Source: Rhipicephalus microplus
Taxonomy: Eukaryota; Arthropoda; Arachnida; Ixodida; Ixodidae
Direction: 5' to 3'
Assembly (NCBI RefSeq): GCF_043290135.1
Contig: NC_134710.1
Location: forward strand, 462,497,376 to 462,561,375
Length of the DNA stretch: 64,000 nucleotides
The first letter of the stretch is position 1. The number at the start of each line of letters is the position of its first letter. Shown piece by piece: positions 1 to 10,200 of this stretch. Under the pieces are notes generated by a model that saw only the letters and a program-made list of their open reading frames with translations, had not been told where the DNA came from and did no database searches. The position numbers and the translations under genes were made by a program.

Positions 1-1396
1 CTACTGGGGGTAGTAATAGGCAATGCCTCATGAATCTGTATTGAAGCCTTATTCGCACCCGCTTAGATTATGGGGCTGTTGTTTATCAGTCTGCAACTCA
101 AAGTGCTTTGAAGATGCTGGACCCCGTGCACCATTTGGGCATCCGCCTTTCTACGGGTGCTTTTCGCACCAGCCCTCTAGAAAGCTTTTACGTTGAGTCA
201 AATGAATGGTCGCTTCATCTACGGAGAACCTACATCTCCTTTGTATATTTTCTTAAGGTGAAAGCAGACAAGATGCACCTCTCATACTCTACCATAAATG
301 ATCTGTCGAGTTACTTTCTGTTTCAAAACAGGCCTTCGATGAGGCAGCCCTTATCAGTTCGCCTGAAGGGTCTAGCTGAGAAACTGGAGTGTTACTTGAA
401 CACTGTTTATTGGCTCCTGTAGCATACCCGCCACCGTGGCAGTGGCAGACTATAGACTGCGATGTGTCTTTCTTAGAATTTACAAAACATGCACCTATGG
501 TCCATATTCGAACATACTTCCTGGAACTTCAACACAAATACACACGTCCTGAATTCTTTACAGATGCCTCCAAGTCTAAGTCCTCTGTGTCCTACGGTGC
601 TGTCGGCCCATCCTTTTCGGATGCTGGCCCTCTACAACCAGGCACAAGTATCTTCACAGCGGAACCTTACGCGATACTTGTGACAGCTAAACACATCAAA
701 CAATTACAAATACAAAAAGCAGTTATTTATAGACTCCATCAGTGTGGTAACGGCTCTGCATAATCTTAAAAAAACAAAATAAACCCTGTCTTCGTCTCAC
801 TTTACTTCAATTTATGCACACTGTACACACTCAAACAATATGTTGTAGTGTGCTGGATTCTAGGGCACCGTGAGATCCAAGGCAACGTGATGGCGGACCA
901 GCTTGCTGAATCCGTCCACGAAAGCACTGCCACTACACCCATATCAATCCCAGCCCTTAATATTTAGCAATTTCTCAAACGATAGCACAGGGACGACTGG
1001 CAGAGCAAGTGGGATAGACACACACAAAACAAACTACACGTTATTAAGCCACACCTTGGCCATTGACCATCAGTATCAAAATCACGTCACACAGAGGTAA
1101 CACTAACGAGGCTCAGGATAGTACACACATACACGACACAGTCAAATCTTTTCTCCGAAGGCGATCCACCATTGTGTGACAGATGTGGGGAAGCACTAAC
1201 AGTTCTTTACATTTTAATCCAGTGCAAACAACTAGACACTCTAAGAAAACAAATCTTTCCATTACCATACCGACAACATATACCTTTACACCCTGCGATG
1301 TTCTTCGGTAGGGAACCACTGTTCACTCATAAATCGGTCCTTGCTTTTTTAAGAGATGTTCGCTTTTATCATATCGTATACCCAGGCAATGCGTAG
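1..1396 (+). pseudogene. LINE-A ORF2 C-terminal fragment: RT tail, RNase H, zinc motif
   Basis: ORF2 of this family encodes endonuclease, reverse transcriptase and RNase H for target-primed retrotransposition. Seen here: the post-RT segment (about 80-420, motif MLDPVHHLGIRLSTGAFRTS), the RNase H domain (about 480-900, with PEFFTDASKS carrying the first Asp and FTAEPYAIL the Glu), and a C-terminal CDRCGE...LIQCKQ zinc-type motif near 1180-1230. The frame is broken several times: at 420, near 735 where the expected TDSLS is lost, and near 960. It ends at a TAG at 1394-1396. It cannot make a working protein. Confidence 0.85.
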
Positions 1397-1740
1397 CGCG
1401 ACCTCTTAATAGAGGTTGCTGCTGCAGTGACTACATTTAAAAGCACTTGCCTCGCATCCCTCTGACACAAGGGTGCTGATGAGGCATTTGTGCTTGTGCA
1501 AAATATTTTTACACGTTTTTATTATCAAAACCTTTGTCATCCTTTTTCACTATGCATATCACGCCACTGTCATGAGTTTAATACTTATGTTTTACCCGCA
1601 TTATCGCGAGTAATTTTAAGTCTCCTATACAGCCGCGCAACATATCATTGTCCACATCTCTACTCATTGAAATGGCGCTCTTTGGCCATCAATTGGCCCT
1701 TGCGCGATAATGTGCCACACATTATCATAACAAAAATAAA
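1..1740 (+). mobile_element. LINE-A copy A, 3' part (I-like non-LTR retrotransposon)
   Basis: The 3' third of a LINE whose longer relatives lie at 32447-38289 and 52461-58229. Its first base aligns with about 56514 of copy C, inside the region after the RT palm, so more of the element probably lies upstream of the window. The 3' end is an AT-rich tail near 1715-1740 that has lost the clean ATC repeat seen in the other copies. The 3' UTR still starts with a short hairpin after the stop codon. It is an old copy with many substitutions. Confidence 0.85.
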
Positions 1741-2400
1741 AATTCTGAGAGCTGCAGCTATATGAACATCATAGTGCCACACGTGAACTCCTCTTGGGTA
1801 TGCTAAATACGGCGCGCACATTGGTAGCGTGCTTTGCTATGAGCAGTTTTCTCGAGCTTCAAGAAACGCGAGAGATGTGTAGTTTGTCTTCGGGCCGCTA
1901 TGCAAAGTCCCCAACCTTATTTATGATTTGTTTGTTTGCGGGAAAACACTCCTCATGAAAATGCAATAGTAGCTGGCTGGAGCCACGCGCACGGGTAAGA
2001 TTCGTGTTGGCTTCGTTCACTTAAGTCATTCTCTAGGTTTTTAAACAAAACTGCGCTCGCATGAGTTCGCGTCATTGCTTGAAAGTGTGAAACCGACGCC
2101 ATAAGAAATGCTATCTTGTGTCGTCTCGGCAAAATGCACAGGGCGTTTGTAATTATTTTCCCATCCTTTAGTGTGCTGTTTCGTTTGAATATACCACACT
2201 TGCATATCGTATTTTCGCTAGTTTCATTAGAAAAGGCCACGCATGGGTGGAAAGCTTACAAGCATTGCTCTCTTTAGCGACCCATTGCATTTCTCTCAGA
2301 TATGACTTTTGAAACCATGCCAGGGCATACGCCTACCCTTGAATATATTTCCGGTGGTGGTTCGGCACAAGACTTTACACCCGAAAAGGCTGTTTCTCGC
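1741..2400. other. Intergenic, no gene seen
   Basis: AT-rich anonymous sequence between the LINE-A tail and repeat R. Open frames are short, with no recognisable motif. No repeat shared with the rest of the window was seen. Confidence 0.5.
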
Positions 2401-3172
2401 CATGTTGTTGTACCCTGTTCACGTACAACAGTGAGTAAAGAATGGCATCTGTACCGCCTCTTGATCATCCTCGCTTTTCAGTGTGTGCAACGCATTAGCG
2501 GCTTCCTTTTTTACGTATATAGTAAACGTCGTTAGATTTATCAACATGAACACCTATCACAGAAGTCGCAGAAATGAACGTTCCTTGTCAAGCCACCAAC
2601 GCCCAAGCTGCCTGATGGGATATCCGTCGTCGTGTTGGGGCTTATGCAGGCCACTGATAATAGAGGGTACTAACAAAAGATGGCGAAACACTCACTCTTT
2701 CTTTCACTGTAGCACGCAGTAAAAAAGCTTCCTTTCTTCATGCTCTTTAGCGAGGTTTACTCAAACGACGTAGAGGAGGATTTCCCAACACTGCCTATAG
2801 CATTTGGCCCCATTTATGACAGGTGTGTAGACTGTAAATATTATGGACGAAACAGTACCCCAATGAAAAGAAACGGTGTCACACATTTGTTCTACACAAT
2901 TTCAAATGATCTCGAATAACATAGACAAAGGAAAACACCTCGTCGACAGATAAGAAATACTTTCTTCAGAAGATCTTTCGACTGCGATGAAATGTTTGTG
3001 AGCGTGTATTTCGAAAGACGCTGTCTTAGCCTGAAATGCGACATGTACCCGCTTCGGAATAGGCCCTTCTGAGCTCACAAATCTCTTCACTGAAGCACAG
3101 CTTATACACAGGTGGTGGCGAAAGAATTTTTCTTTGCTAAGCTATCGTCGATTTTGTCGTGACGCTGGTGAA
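2401..3172 (+). repeat. Repeat R, copy 1 (unclassified, ~770 bp)
   Basis: Direct repeat of 15641-16417, by eye over 90% identical with small indels. Shared landmarks: TGTACCCTGTTCAC at the start, GATGGGATATCCGTCGTCGT, AAGATCTTTCGAC, and GTGGTGGCGAAAGAATTTTT near the end. It starts with TGTTG and has TGTTGTAC...GTACAACA in its first 25 bases, which would fit an LTR start, but I could not fix the right edge or a target duplication. Copy 2 directly follows a decayed gypsy gag; copy 1 does not. It has no coding content I recognise. It could be an LTR, a non-autonomous element or a duplicated segment. Confidence 0.7.
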
Positions 3173-3719
3173 GTTTATATCTTCCGCATCAGGCACATGT
3201 TGTGAGCCTCTTCTGGTGTCTACTTATTTCTTGTACGTTGTGGGAATTGAGGCCAGCCCGCCACCTTTGTGTGGGCTTTACCGCCTTTTCTGCCGTTGTC
3301 AAGTCCGGACATGTCTCGCCTCCTCAGCTGTCTGCCGCGCTGGGAGAGCGGAGTGATATTTAACCCCCTCACCCGGTAGCGGATGATGACTGTGGCGCCA
3401 CGCGCGGAGTCGCCCGAGAGGTTTTGTGGGCGTGCGTCGGGAGCGGGCATGTCAGGCCCCGGAAACTCTCAAGTTCATGTGCTCACCTGTAGGGGGCGAA
3501 AAAATCAACCGCGGCGCGTTTCTGGTTCAAACACCCAGAGTGCATCTACTAACCTTTCTCGCCACTCGTGCTATTGCACTTTCTTGTAGAGGCGCCTTCG
3601 TCGAGGCCAAGTTTTATTTTAAATTGATCAAACACTACATGGTAACGTACCGCTTCACATAAAAACTTTTTTCTTCTAGCAAGTAGTTTTTCTTAAACAT
3701 GTGCTGCGTCATCGACTTT
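3173..3719. other. Intergenic, no gene seen
   Basis: Moderately GC-rich sequence with short overlapping open frames on both strands and no recognisable protein motif. Confidence 0.4.
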
Positions 3720-4016
3720 TAGATGCGAAGCATCTTATACTCGCACCTTGTAGTGCGCCGTCCGCGCCGTCCGCACCGCTTCTCGAACATTCGACAGCTG
3801 ACGCGCGCGCATGCGCCGTCGCCCACTCTTCCACCATCTGTGCATCCCTTCCTCCTCTACACACCGCGCGCGCTTCACTCCTCCACCATCTGTGCACCCT
3901 TCCTCCTCTACACACCGCGTTCGACATCTACAATTCTCCTGATTCTCCAGTGGACGCGCATGTGGCGTCGCGCTTCGAGAACATTCAACAGCTGACAGTG
4001 CATGCGCCGTCGAGCT

Positions 4017-4026
4017 GTATATATAC
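4017..4026 (+). promoter_or_regulatory. Candidate TATA box
   Basis: TGTATATATACTC, followed 20-40 bases downstream by repeated CGCTCG units and then an ATG near 4107. The spacing fits a pol II promoter inside the 3720-4352 element, but nothing downstream is recognisable as a gene. Inferred from motif only. Confidence 0.25.
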
Positions 4027-4192
4027 TCAAGGTCGGCGCTCGCTCGCTCAGTTGCCGCTCGTCGGTTGGTTTGTACGGCGCGTCGACGTCCAAGGTCGCG
4101 GTGAAATGAATTCCAACGAATCCACAAACACAATGATCGACGTCCCTTCGACCAGCGCCGCCCTTTCGCATACGTGTGTACGTGTTCACTCA

Positions 4193-4337
4193 TTTAACAC
4201 CCCCTCCTACAACCACGTTAACCAATTTAGCCATCGACCCAAGTAAGTCGCAATTTAACACCCCATTTCACAACCACGTTAACCAATTTAGCCATCGACC
4301 CAAGTAAGTCGCACTTTAACACCCCGTTAACCAATTA
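4193..4337 (+). repeat. 61-bp tandem repeat, 2.4 copies
   Basis: Units at 4193-4253 and 4254-4314, each beginning TTTAACACCCC and containing ACCACGTTAACCAATTTAGC. A shortened third unit at 4315-4337 keeps the start and GTTAACCAATTA. The first two units differ at only a few positions. Confidence 0.9.
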
Positions 4338-5170
4338 TATGCTCCGCATCCTCCTCAGTGTTCCCCCGAGGGAAGCTGCGGGCAATTTTTTTGTAATAGT
4401 TTTTCCTCCAGCTGACTCAATGTCAGTAGCAGCCTATCGACATCATTATCCTCATTTCAAAGTTTGCGGCGGCCAACAGTTGCGACGGCAGGTAACGGCT
4501 AGCGGTACGTTCGGATGTGTCTCGGACTGTTTTGTTTCGCCGTAAATATTTCGAGCCTCTGCCAACCGGCACATTCTTTCTCATTCTGTTTATTTGACTC
4601 GTTCAAATGCTTTCGCGAAAAGAATTCGAGTGACTTTCAAGAAACGAAATGACCGTTGAAGCTTTCATCGGAAGAACACCCGTTGCAAGCCCGGGCCGGT
4701 GAGTAGAAACCACTTCAATTTTTTAAGGATGGTTGCTTGCGAGGCTAGTTGGTTCATTTCAACATATGTAGTTTTTTTTGCCAATGACTGCCTAGGCGTC
4801 ACACGGTGGCAGCGCATTGAAATATTAAATTTTAAAATTGTTGAACGTCTCAATCTGTAACTGGAAAAAGGTGCGTTACTTGCGGCGTGCATGACTTCAC
4901 GTGGGAACAAGTCGCTAATCCAATAGTTAATTCTGAAATTCTATCACCAGGTAACACCAACCAGGCCGTTGCAATAAAAGAAGGCAAACAAATCACTGTC
5001 GCCTCGCATGTGTTTTCTTAGCTAGCCCATATATCAGTGCAAAAAACCTACTTGTTATTAATTTACTGCAGTCGCGTTTTAAAAACATCACATAATTATG
5101 GGTCTGGTTTCGCTATAGTGTGACAAAGGAAGCGTCACATAAATCAGAAATACTTCTTTTTCTGCCACAG

Positions 5171-5257
5171 CCTCCTGGCCCACTTGACATTGAAGCAAAT
5201 GTGTACAATGGACAAGGAACCTGCTACGTGACATGCCTTGTGAAGAAGCAGCCCTGA
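5171..5257 (+). other. Candidate terminal exon of an unknown host gene
   Basis: A pyrimidine-rich tract ending TTTTTCTGCCACAG precedes 28 open codons ending in TGA (starts PPGPLDIEANV, contains CYVTC). It reads like ordinary protein, but it is short and I do not recognise it. No companion upstream exon was identified. The splice border is seen; the coding role is a guess. Confidence 0.2.
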
Positions 5258-5401
5258 GTGGTATACGTGTTATGAAGTACCGCTACATATATGTTTAAAA
5301 TACTGCTGATTACTAATTAACTGAGCTTATTTGTTTACTTTGGAAAATTTCATGCATTGATTTCATGCATTGATATCTGGTGATGTTACTTGTTTTTCCA
5401 G

Positions 5402-5483
5402 ACTGCCATGCAATGACAGGATGACTACCCCCGAATGTCCACTCTGCAAGCACGTTGAAACATCTGAATGTCAACTACAACAG
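5402..5483 (+). other. Candidate internal exon of an unknown host gene
   Basis: Flanked by TTGTTTTTCCAG on the left and CAACAG|GTCATC on the right. One frame is open throughout and carries a cysteine pattern (TPECPLCKHVETSEC). At 82 nt it is a plausible small exon, but no link to other exons was established and chance is a real alternative. Confidence 0.2.
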
Positions 5484-5699
5484 GTCATCTCTAACCTCAC
5501 ACATGTAACGCTGTATCTGTGAATGTTTTAACGCGCATATCGAGGAGAGGTGCTGTAGATTGGCTACAAGCATTGCCTGCCTACAGTGGCTTGGAATCTA
5601 CACTTCAATAATGTTGAAACTGTAACACTATTAGTTAGATTGTGTGGCGCTGCTGAGCTGAACAACACACTGTTTGATCCCAGCCACTGTAGCCATATT

Positions 5700-5713
5700 T
5701 CGATGGTGGTGAA
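5700..5713 (+). repeat. Target-site duplication of SINE copy 1 (left)
   Basis: TCGATGGTGGTGAA, repeated exactly at 11046-11059 on the far side of the SINE plus Gypsy-1 composite. It proves the two SINE halves were one insertion. Confidence 0.93.
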
Positions 5714-5840
5714 GCCCCGCCGCGGTGGTCTAGTGGCTAAGGTACTCGGCTGCTGACCCGCAGGTCGCGGGTTCAAATCCCGGCTGCGGCGGCTGCATTT
5801 CCGATGGAGGCGGAAATGTTGTAGGCCCGTGTGCTCATAT
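5714..5840 (+). mobile_element. tRNA-derived SINE copy 1, 5' half (Ruka-like)
   Basis: The head is tRNA-like: an A-box-like TGGTCTAGTGGCTAAGG and a B-box-like GGTTCAAATCC, i.e. an internal pol III promoter. It is followed by a SINE body (GATGGAGGCGGAAATGTTGTA). The element is cut at 5840 by the Gypsy-1 LTR and resumes at 10938. The same family occurs at 18415-18632, 39687-39931, 49886-50004 and 51088-51324. The resemblance to the tick Ruka SINE is from memory of that family. Confidence 0.92.
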
Positions 5841-5990
5841 TGTCACGGGCTAAGTAGATGCCTGAGGATGACGACGACGAAGTGCTGAACGGGAACGTGC
5901 TCGGACTGCAGCAGCGTCGTACGCATTAGCTCGCCAGTATATTCGCCAGTACACATTTGTTCATCAGTGTATACTTTATTCCCCGTAACA
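5841..5990 (+). repeat. Gypsy-1 5' LTR
   Basis: Begins TGTCACGGGC and ends CCCCGTAACA. The ends form a short imperfect inverted repeat (TGT[C/T]AC...GTAACA). It contains TATACTTTATT near its 3' end. Identical to 10784-10933. Confidence 0.96.
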
Positions 5991-5994
5991 TCAT

Positions 5995-6011
5995 TGGTGG
6001 AAGGTGCGGGG
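5995..6011 (+). other. Gypsy-1 primer binding site
   Basis: TGGTGGAAGGTGCGGGG, starting four bases after the 5' LTR. It begins TGG, the complement of a tRNA CCA end. The same TGGTGGAAG start is used by Gypsy-2. I cannot name the primer tRNA. Confidence 0.6.
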
Positions 6012-6134
6012 TACCACTCGCTATACAGCCCAACGAGCTGGATCTTCGCAGCGGACGGCGCATTGCAGCTACCACGATGACTGACCAGGCTACTCAATGT
6101 CAACAAGATCCGTCAGCCCCCGCAGCCGATCGTT

Positions 6135-7244
6135 GTGGTGCAACCTCGTGACCCAGGTCCATTCAACGGCACAAGTGGCATAGACGTCGATGACTGGCTT
6201 GTTCAATATGAGCGCGTCAGCAGCAGCAACCATTGGGGTCCAACGCTTATGCTGGCGAACATCATCTTCTACTTGCATGGCACGGCAAAACTCTGGTACG
6301 AGACACATCAAGAAGAGTTGACTAGCTGGGACGTCTGTAAGCAGAAATTGCGCTATCTATTTGGGAAACCCATCGGACGTCAAGTGGCCGCAAAGAAAGA
6401 GCTTGCGACTCGTGCCCAGACATCCACGGAGCCGTACATCGCGTACATCCAGGACGTGTTGGCTTTGTGCCGCAAGGTCGACAAGGACATGCTCGACGAG
6501 GACAAAGTCGGACACATCCTGAAAGGAATTGCGGATGACGCCTTCAATTTTCTCCTGTGCAAGGACTGCTCGACGGTGGAGTCGGTCATCGAAGCATGTC
6601 GTCGCTTCGAACAGGCAAAAAGTAGGCGCATAGTTCACCGATTTGACCGCCTTCCCAACACGGCGGCTACGTCCTCTTGCGAAGATTTGCCCACACTACA
6701 CCAACCACCAGCGCCAGAAAACGTCACCAGAATAGTCCGTCGGGAACTCGAGGCCATGGCTCCCGCTATGTCTACCGTCAGCGCGCCAGGACACAACCTC
6801 GGTGCTGTTTCAATGATACAGGCCGTGGTTCGCCAAGAGATCGCGAATATGGGCATTTCGCCACCTCATCAAAATGCCTCTGCTACTTCCAGCTCGGCTC
6901 CAGTCGTTGCGGCTGCCACTCCGAACCACACGTTCGCGCCACGACGAAACCCAGCTGAATGGCGCACTCATGATGATCGGCCCATATGTTTTACGTGCCA
7001 TCGGATAGGACACATCGCTCGCCATTGCCGCAGCCGGTGGACCTCATCACCTCGACCGAGCTTCTATGATTGGCGGCCTCGCTCTGAACGTGCACCTTAT
7101 GCCCCGTCCTACCGTGCTGAGACAGGTGCAGAGTATAATCCAGAACGTCGGACCAGCCGCTCGCCATCGCCCGTGCGTCGTCAGTCCCGCTCGCCCCAAC
7201 CCCGCCGTTCTCGGTCTCCTTACGACCGTCGCTCGGAAAACTAG
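6135..7244 (+). CDS. gag: Gypsy-1 Gag polyprotein
   Basis: Structural protein that packages the element RNA. The 369-codon frame has a retrotransposon gag core (about residues 15-170, including DVDDWLVQYERV and KLWYETHQEEL), a linker, one CCHC zinc knuckle (CFTCHRIGHIARHC, about residue 285) for RNA binding, and an Arg/Ser/Pro-rich tail. The true start is uncertain. An ATG at 6078 opens another frame (MTDQATQ...) that would join this one if the C-run near 6117-6121 differed by a base; the related Gypsy-2 gag also begins with a short MAQDQ-type leader. So either translation starts at 6135 or a 1-base indel has split the N-terminus. pol follows in the -1 frame. Confidence 0.9.
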   Translation: MVQPRDPGPFNGTSGIDVDDWLVQYERVSSSNHWGPTLMLANIIFYLHGTAKLWYETHQEELTSWDVCKQKLRYLFGKPIGRQVAAKKELATRAQTSTEPYIAYIQDVLALCRKVDKDMLDEDKVGHILKGIADDAFNFLLCKDCSTVESVIEACRRFEQAKSRRIVHRFDRLPNTAATSSCEDLPTLHQPPAPENVTRIVRRELEAMAPAMSTVSAPGHNLGAVSMIQAVVRQEIANMGISPPHQNASATSSSAPVVAAATPNHTFAPRRNPAEWRTHDDRPICFTCHRIGHIARHCRSRWTSSPRPSFYDWRPRSERAPYAPSYRAETGAEYNPERRTSRSPSPVRRQSRSPQPRRSRSPYDRRSEN

Positions 7245-10200
7245 CCGGTGCAGCCCCCGGAGGTGACGCTGCATACACGACTTGGACTGCAAATCCTCTG
7301 ATTACTCCCGACCAGCGGTGCAACCTCCTAACAATTCTCGTTGATGATTTACCTATAACGGCTCTTATTGATACCGGTGCACAAATATCTGTGATGAGCT
7401 CAGACCTCCGCCGCCGCCTCAAAAAAGTTCTGACGCCTGCGATTGCACCTACCGTTCGTACCGCGGATGGGAGTACTCCTGCTGTGCTTGGAATGTGCAC
7501 TGCGCGATTAACAATTTCTAAGCATCAAACTTCAGTTTTGTTCGCTGTACTGGAAAATTGCCCTCATGACCTAATCCTTGGACTCGACTTTCTGACTTCA
7601 CACGCTGCGCTCATTGACTGTTCCAAAGGTCTTCTTCAGCTCGAACCACCATCCTTTTCGGAGACCGTCTCTACCAGCCCACCTCGTCTACGCTCTGTCG
7701 ATTTCCTTAGACTTCCGCCGCAAGCCGCAGTCCAAGTCCAACTCTCGCCATATCCTGCAGTACCCGATGGTGATTATGTTGCTGCCCCGATTTCTGACGT
7801 CGCCATGACACGCAATGTTGCACTCCCCAACACGGTGGTTACCGTTAAGGACAACCGAACTTCGTTTCCCGTCCTCAATTTCGGCCTCTCAGCGCAAGTT
7901 ATTCCTCGCGGCATGTCACTTGCGCATCTTACACCACTGGTCGACCACACAGTTTCCGCTCTAACCACCGATTCGCCACCCGATTTTTCATCAACGTCGT
8001 TCTCGTCACGTTCCTGTTCCGACCTTTTCAAGCCAATGCTATCTGACAAGCTCACCTCTGAACAAGTCTCTGCTTTCTGCCGTGTGCTTGCTCCTTATCA
8101 GGACATCTTTGACTTCGGCGACCGTAATTTGGGCCAGACATCTGTAGTAACCCATCGCATCGACACCGGTGACGCTCGACCCATTCGCCGACGACCCTAC
8201 CGTGTGTCAGCCCCGGAGCGTGCTATTATACAGCGAGAAGTCGATAAAATGCTTGATAAGGGCATAATCGAACCCTCATCTAGTCCCTGGTCCTCACCCG
8301 TTGTACTTGTTAAAAAGAAGGACAATAGCTGGAGATTCTGTGTTGATTACCGCCATCTCAACCATATTACCAAGAAAGATGTCTATCCCCTACCGCGCAT
8401 AGATGATGCACTCGATTGCTTGCACGGTGCCAAATATTTCTCTTCAATAGACCTTCGCACAGGCTACTGGCAGATCGCTGTGGACGACAAAGACAGAGAG
8501 AAGACGGCCTTCGTGACTCCTGATGGTCTTTATCAGTTCAAGATGATGCCTTTTGGATTATGCAATGCCCCCGCGACATTTGAGCGCATGATGGACTCTC
8601 TCCTTCGAGGCATGAAGTGGACCATCTGCCTCTGCTATCTTGACGACGTTATTGTTTTTTCGACTACTTTCGACGACCATCTTACCCGTCTGTCCGCAGT
8701 GCTTGATGTTTTTCGACGTGCCAACTTGCAACTTAACTCGTCCAAATGCCGCTTTGGGCAACGCCAAATTTGCGTACTCGGCCATCTTGTTAACGCTGCG
8801 GGCGTTCAACCAGACCCTGCGAAAGTCCGAGCAGTTCGCGACTTCCCCACACCCCGCTCAGTCAAGGACGTTCGAAGTTTTCTGGGACTGTGCTCCTATT
8901 TCCGTCGTTTTGTCGAGAAGTTCGCTGAAGTAGCCCGTCCTCTAACCTGCCTCCTCAAAACGGATGTCGCATTCACCTGGGGCCAACAGCAAGCAAACGC
9001 CTTCTCGTCGCTCGTCGACATTCTCACCAATCCACCAGTCCTAGCACACTTCGACCCATCTGCTGCTACGGAGCTTCGTACTGACGCCAGTGGCCACGGC
9101 ATAGGCGCAGTGCTCGCGCAGCGGCAACAAGGAATGCACCGCGTCGTCGCGTATGCAAGCCGTCTGTTGTCGCGCTCGGAACAAAATTATTCCATCACAG
9201 AACGCGAGTGCTTAGCTCTCGTCTGGGCCATTGCGAAATTCCGACCGTACCTGTATGGCCGACCATTCTCAGTTATTACGGACCACCATGCGCTTTGCTG
9301 GCTCTCCTCACTCAAGGACCCTACGGGACGCCTTGGTCGCTGGGCGCTGCGCTTACAAGAGTACACTTTTTCCGTATCTTATAAATCCGGACAACTTCAC
9401 AAGGATGCCGACTGCTTGTCCCGTTACCCAGTCGATCCCCCTGATAAGAGGGAAGATGAGCAAGAGGCCCTCGTTCTTTCAATTACCGACTTCACCGACA
9501 TAGCTGCTGAACAACGCCGCGACCCCTCTTTGCGTGCTATTATCAATGGTCTGCACTCTCCCCACCCTGACCACTCCTTACAACTGTTCGTTCTTCACAA
9601 CGACATCTTGCACCGCTACAACACCCGCCCTGATGGTGCTGAGCTTTTACTCGTTGTTCCTGTGCATCTTCGCTCAGATGTTTTGGCCCAGCTGCATGAT
9701 GCCCCCTCCGCTGGACACCTAGGGGTGTCACGCACGTATGACCGCATTCGCCGCCGATTCTTTTGGCCTGGCCTCTACCGTTCTGTGCGACAGTACGTTG
9801 CGGCATGCGACCTCTGCCAGCGCCGCAAGACACCTGCTCTGAGACCTGCTGGTACCCTCCAGCCCATTGAAGTACCAGATGAGCCATTTTTCCGAGTCGG
9901 CCTCGATCTTCTAGGACCCTTTCCCGTGTCGGCCACCGGTAATAAGTGGATTGCTATTGCTACCGACTACGCAACGCGGTATGCCGTTACACGCGCCCTC
10001 CCCACAAGCTGCGCTACTGATGTAGCCGATTTCCTTCTTCATGACATCATTCTGCGTCATGGTGCTCCTCGTCAGTTGATCACCGACCGCGGCAGCTGTT
10101 TTCTATCTAAAGTAGTCGACGAGCTCCTGCGATCCTGCTCTACCCACCACAAGTTCACTACAGCGTACCATCCGCAAACCAACGGCCTCACGGAACGCCT

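Larger units (their letters stand above)
3720..4352 (+). repeat. Structured GC-rich repeat element with hairpin ends
   Basis: A compositionally distinct block bounded by two short self-complementary motifs: GATGCGAAGCATC at 3722-3734 and ATGCTCCGCAT at 4339-4349. They are also inverted relatives of one another (GATGCG[A/G]AGCAT). Inside are a tandem duplication of a ~50-bp C-rich unit (about 3830-3920, CACCATCTGTGCA...CTACACACCGCG), a duplicated AGCTGAC-containing segment (about 3780 and 3975), a TATA motif and a 61-bp tandem repeat. The open frames through it (up to 181 codons) are low-complexity and probably chance. It may be a non-autonomous DNA element, but no transposase or clear target duplication is visible. 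Confidence 0.45.
4353..5699. other. Intergenic region with two weak exon candidates
   Basis: AT-rich sequence with no transposon homology that I can see. Two short open stretches with splice-like borders lie at 5171-5257 and 5402-5483 and are listed separately. Otherwise nothing supportable. Confidence 0.4.

Noticed and set aside
3735..4193. 152-codon minus-strand Arg-rich frame
   Set aside because: Opposite-strand reading of the same repeat-rich GC block as the plus-strand frame. Composition effect.
3701..4246. 181-codon ORF as a gene
   Set aside because: It crosses tandem duplications and low-complexity GC-rich sequence, equally open frames exist on the other strand, and no motif is present.
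5714..5790. tRNA gene at the SINE head
   Set aside because: A and B boxes are present, but the sequence continues into a SINE body shared with four other loci and is bounded by a 14-bp target duplication. The same holds at 51088 and 39931.
6991..7500. 169-codon minus-strand frame opposite Gypsy-1 gag/pol
   Set aside because: Antisense shadow of a strongly coding region (Arg/Ser-rich gag tail). No independent motif.
9543..9887. 114-codon minus-strand frame in Gypsy-1
   Set aside because: Shadow of the pol frame; no recognisable protein.
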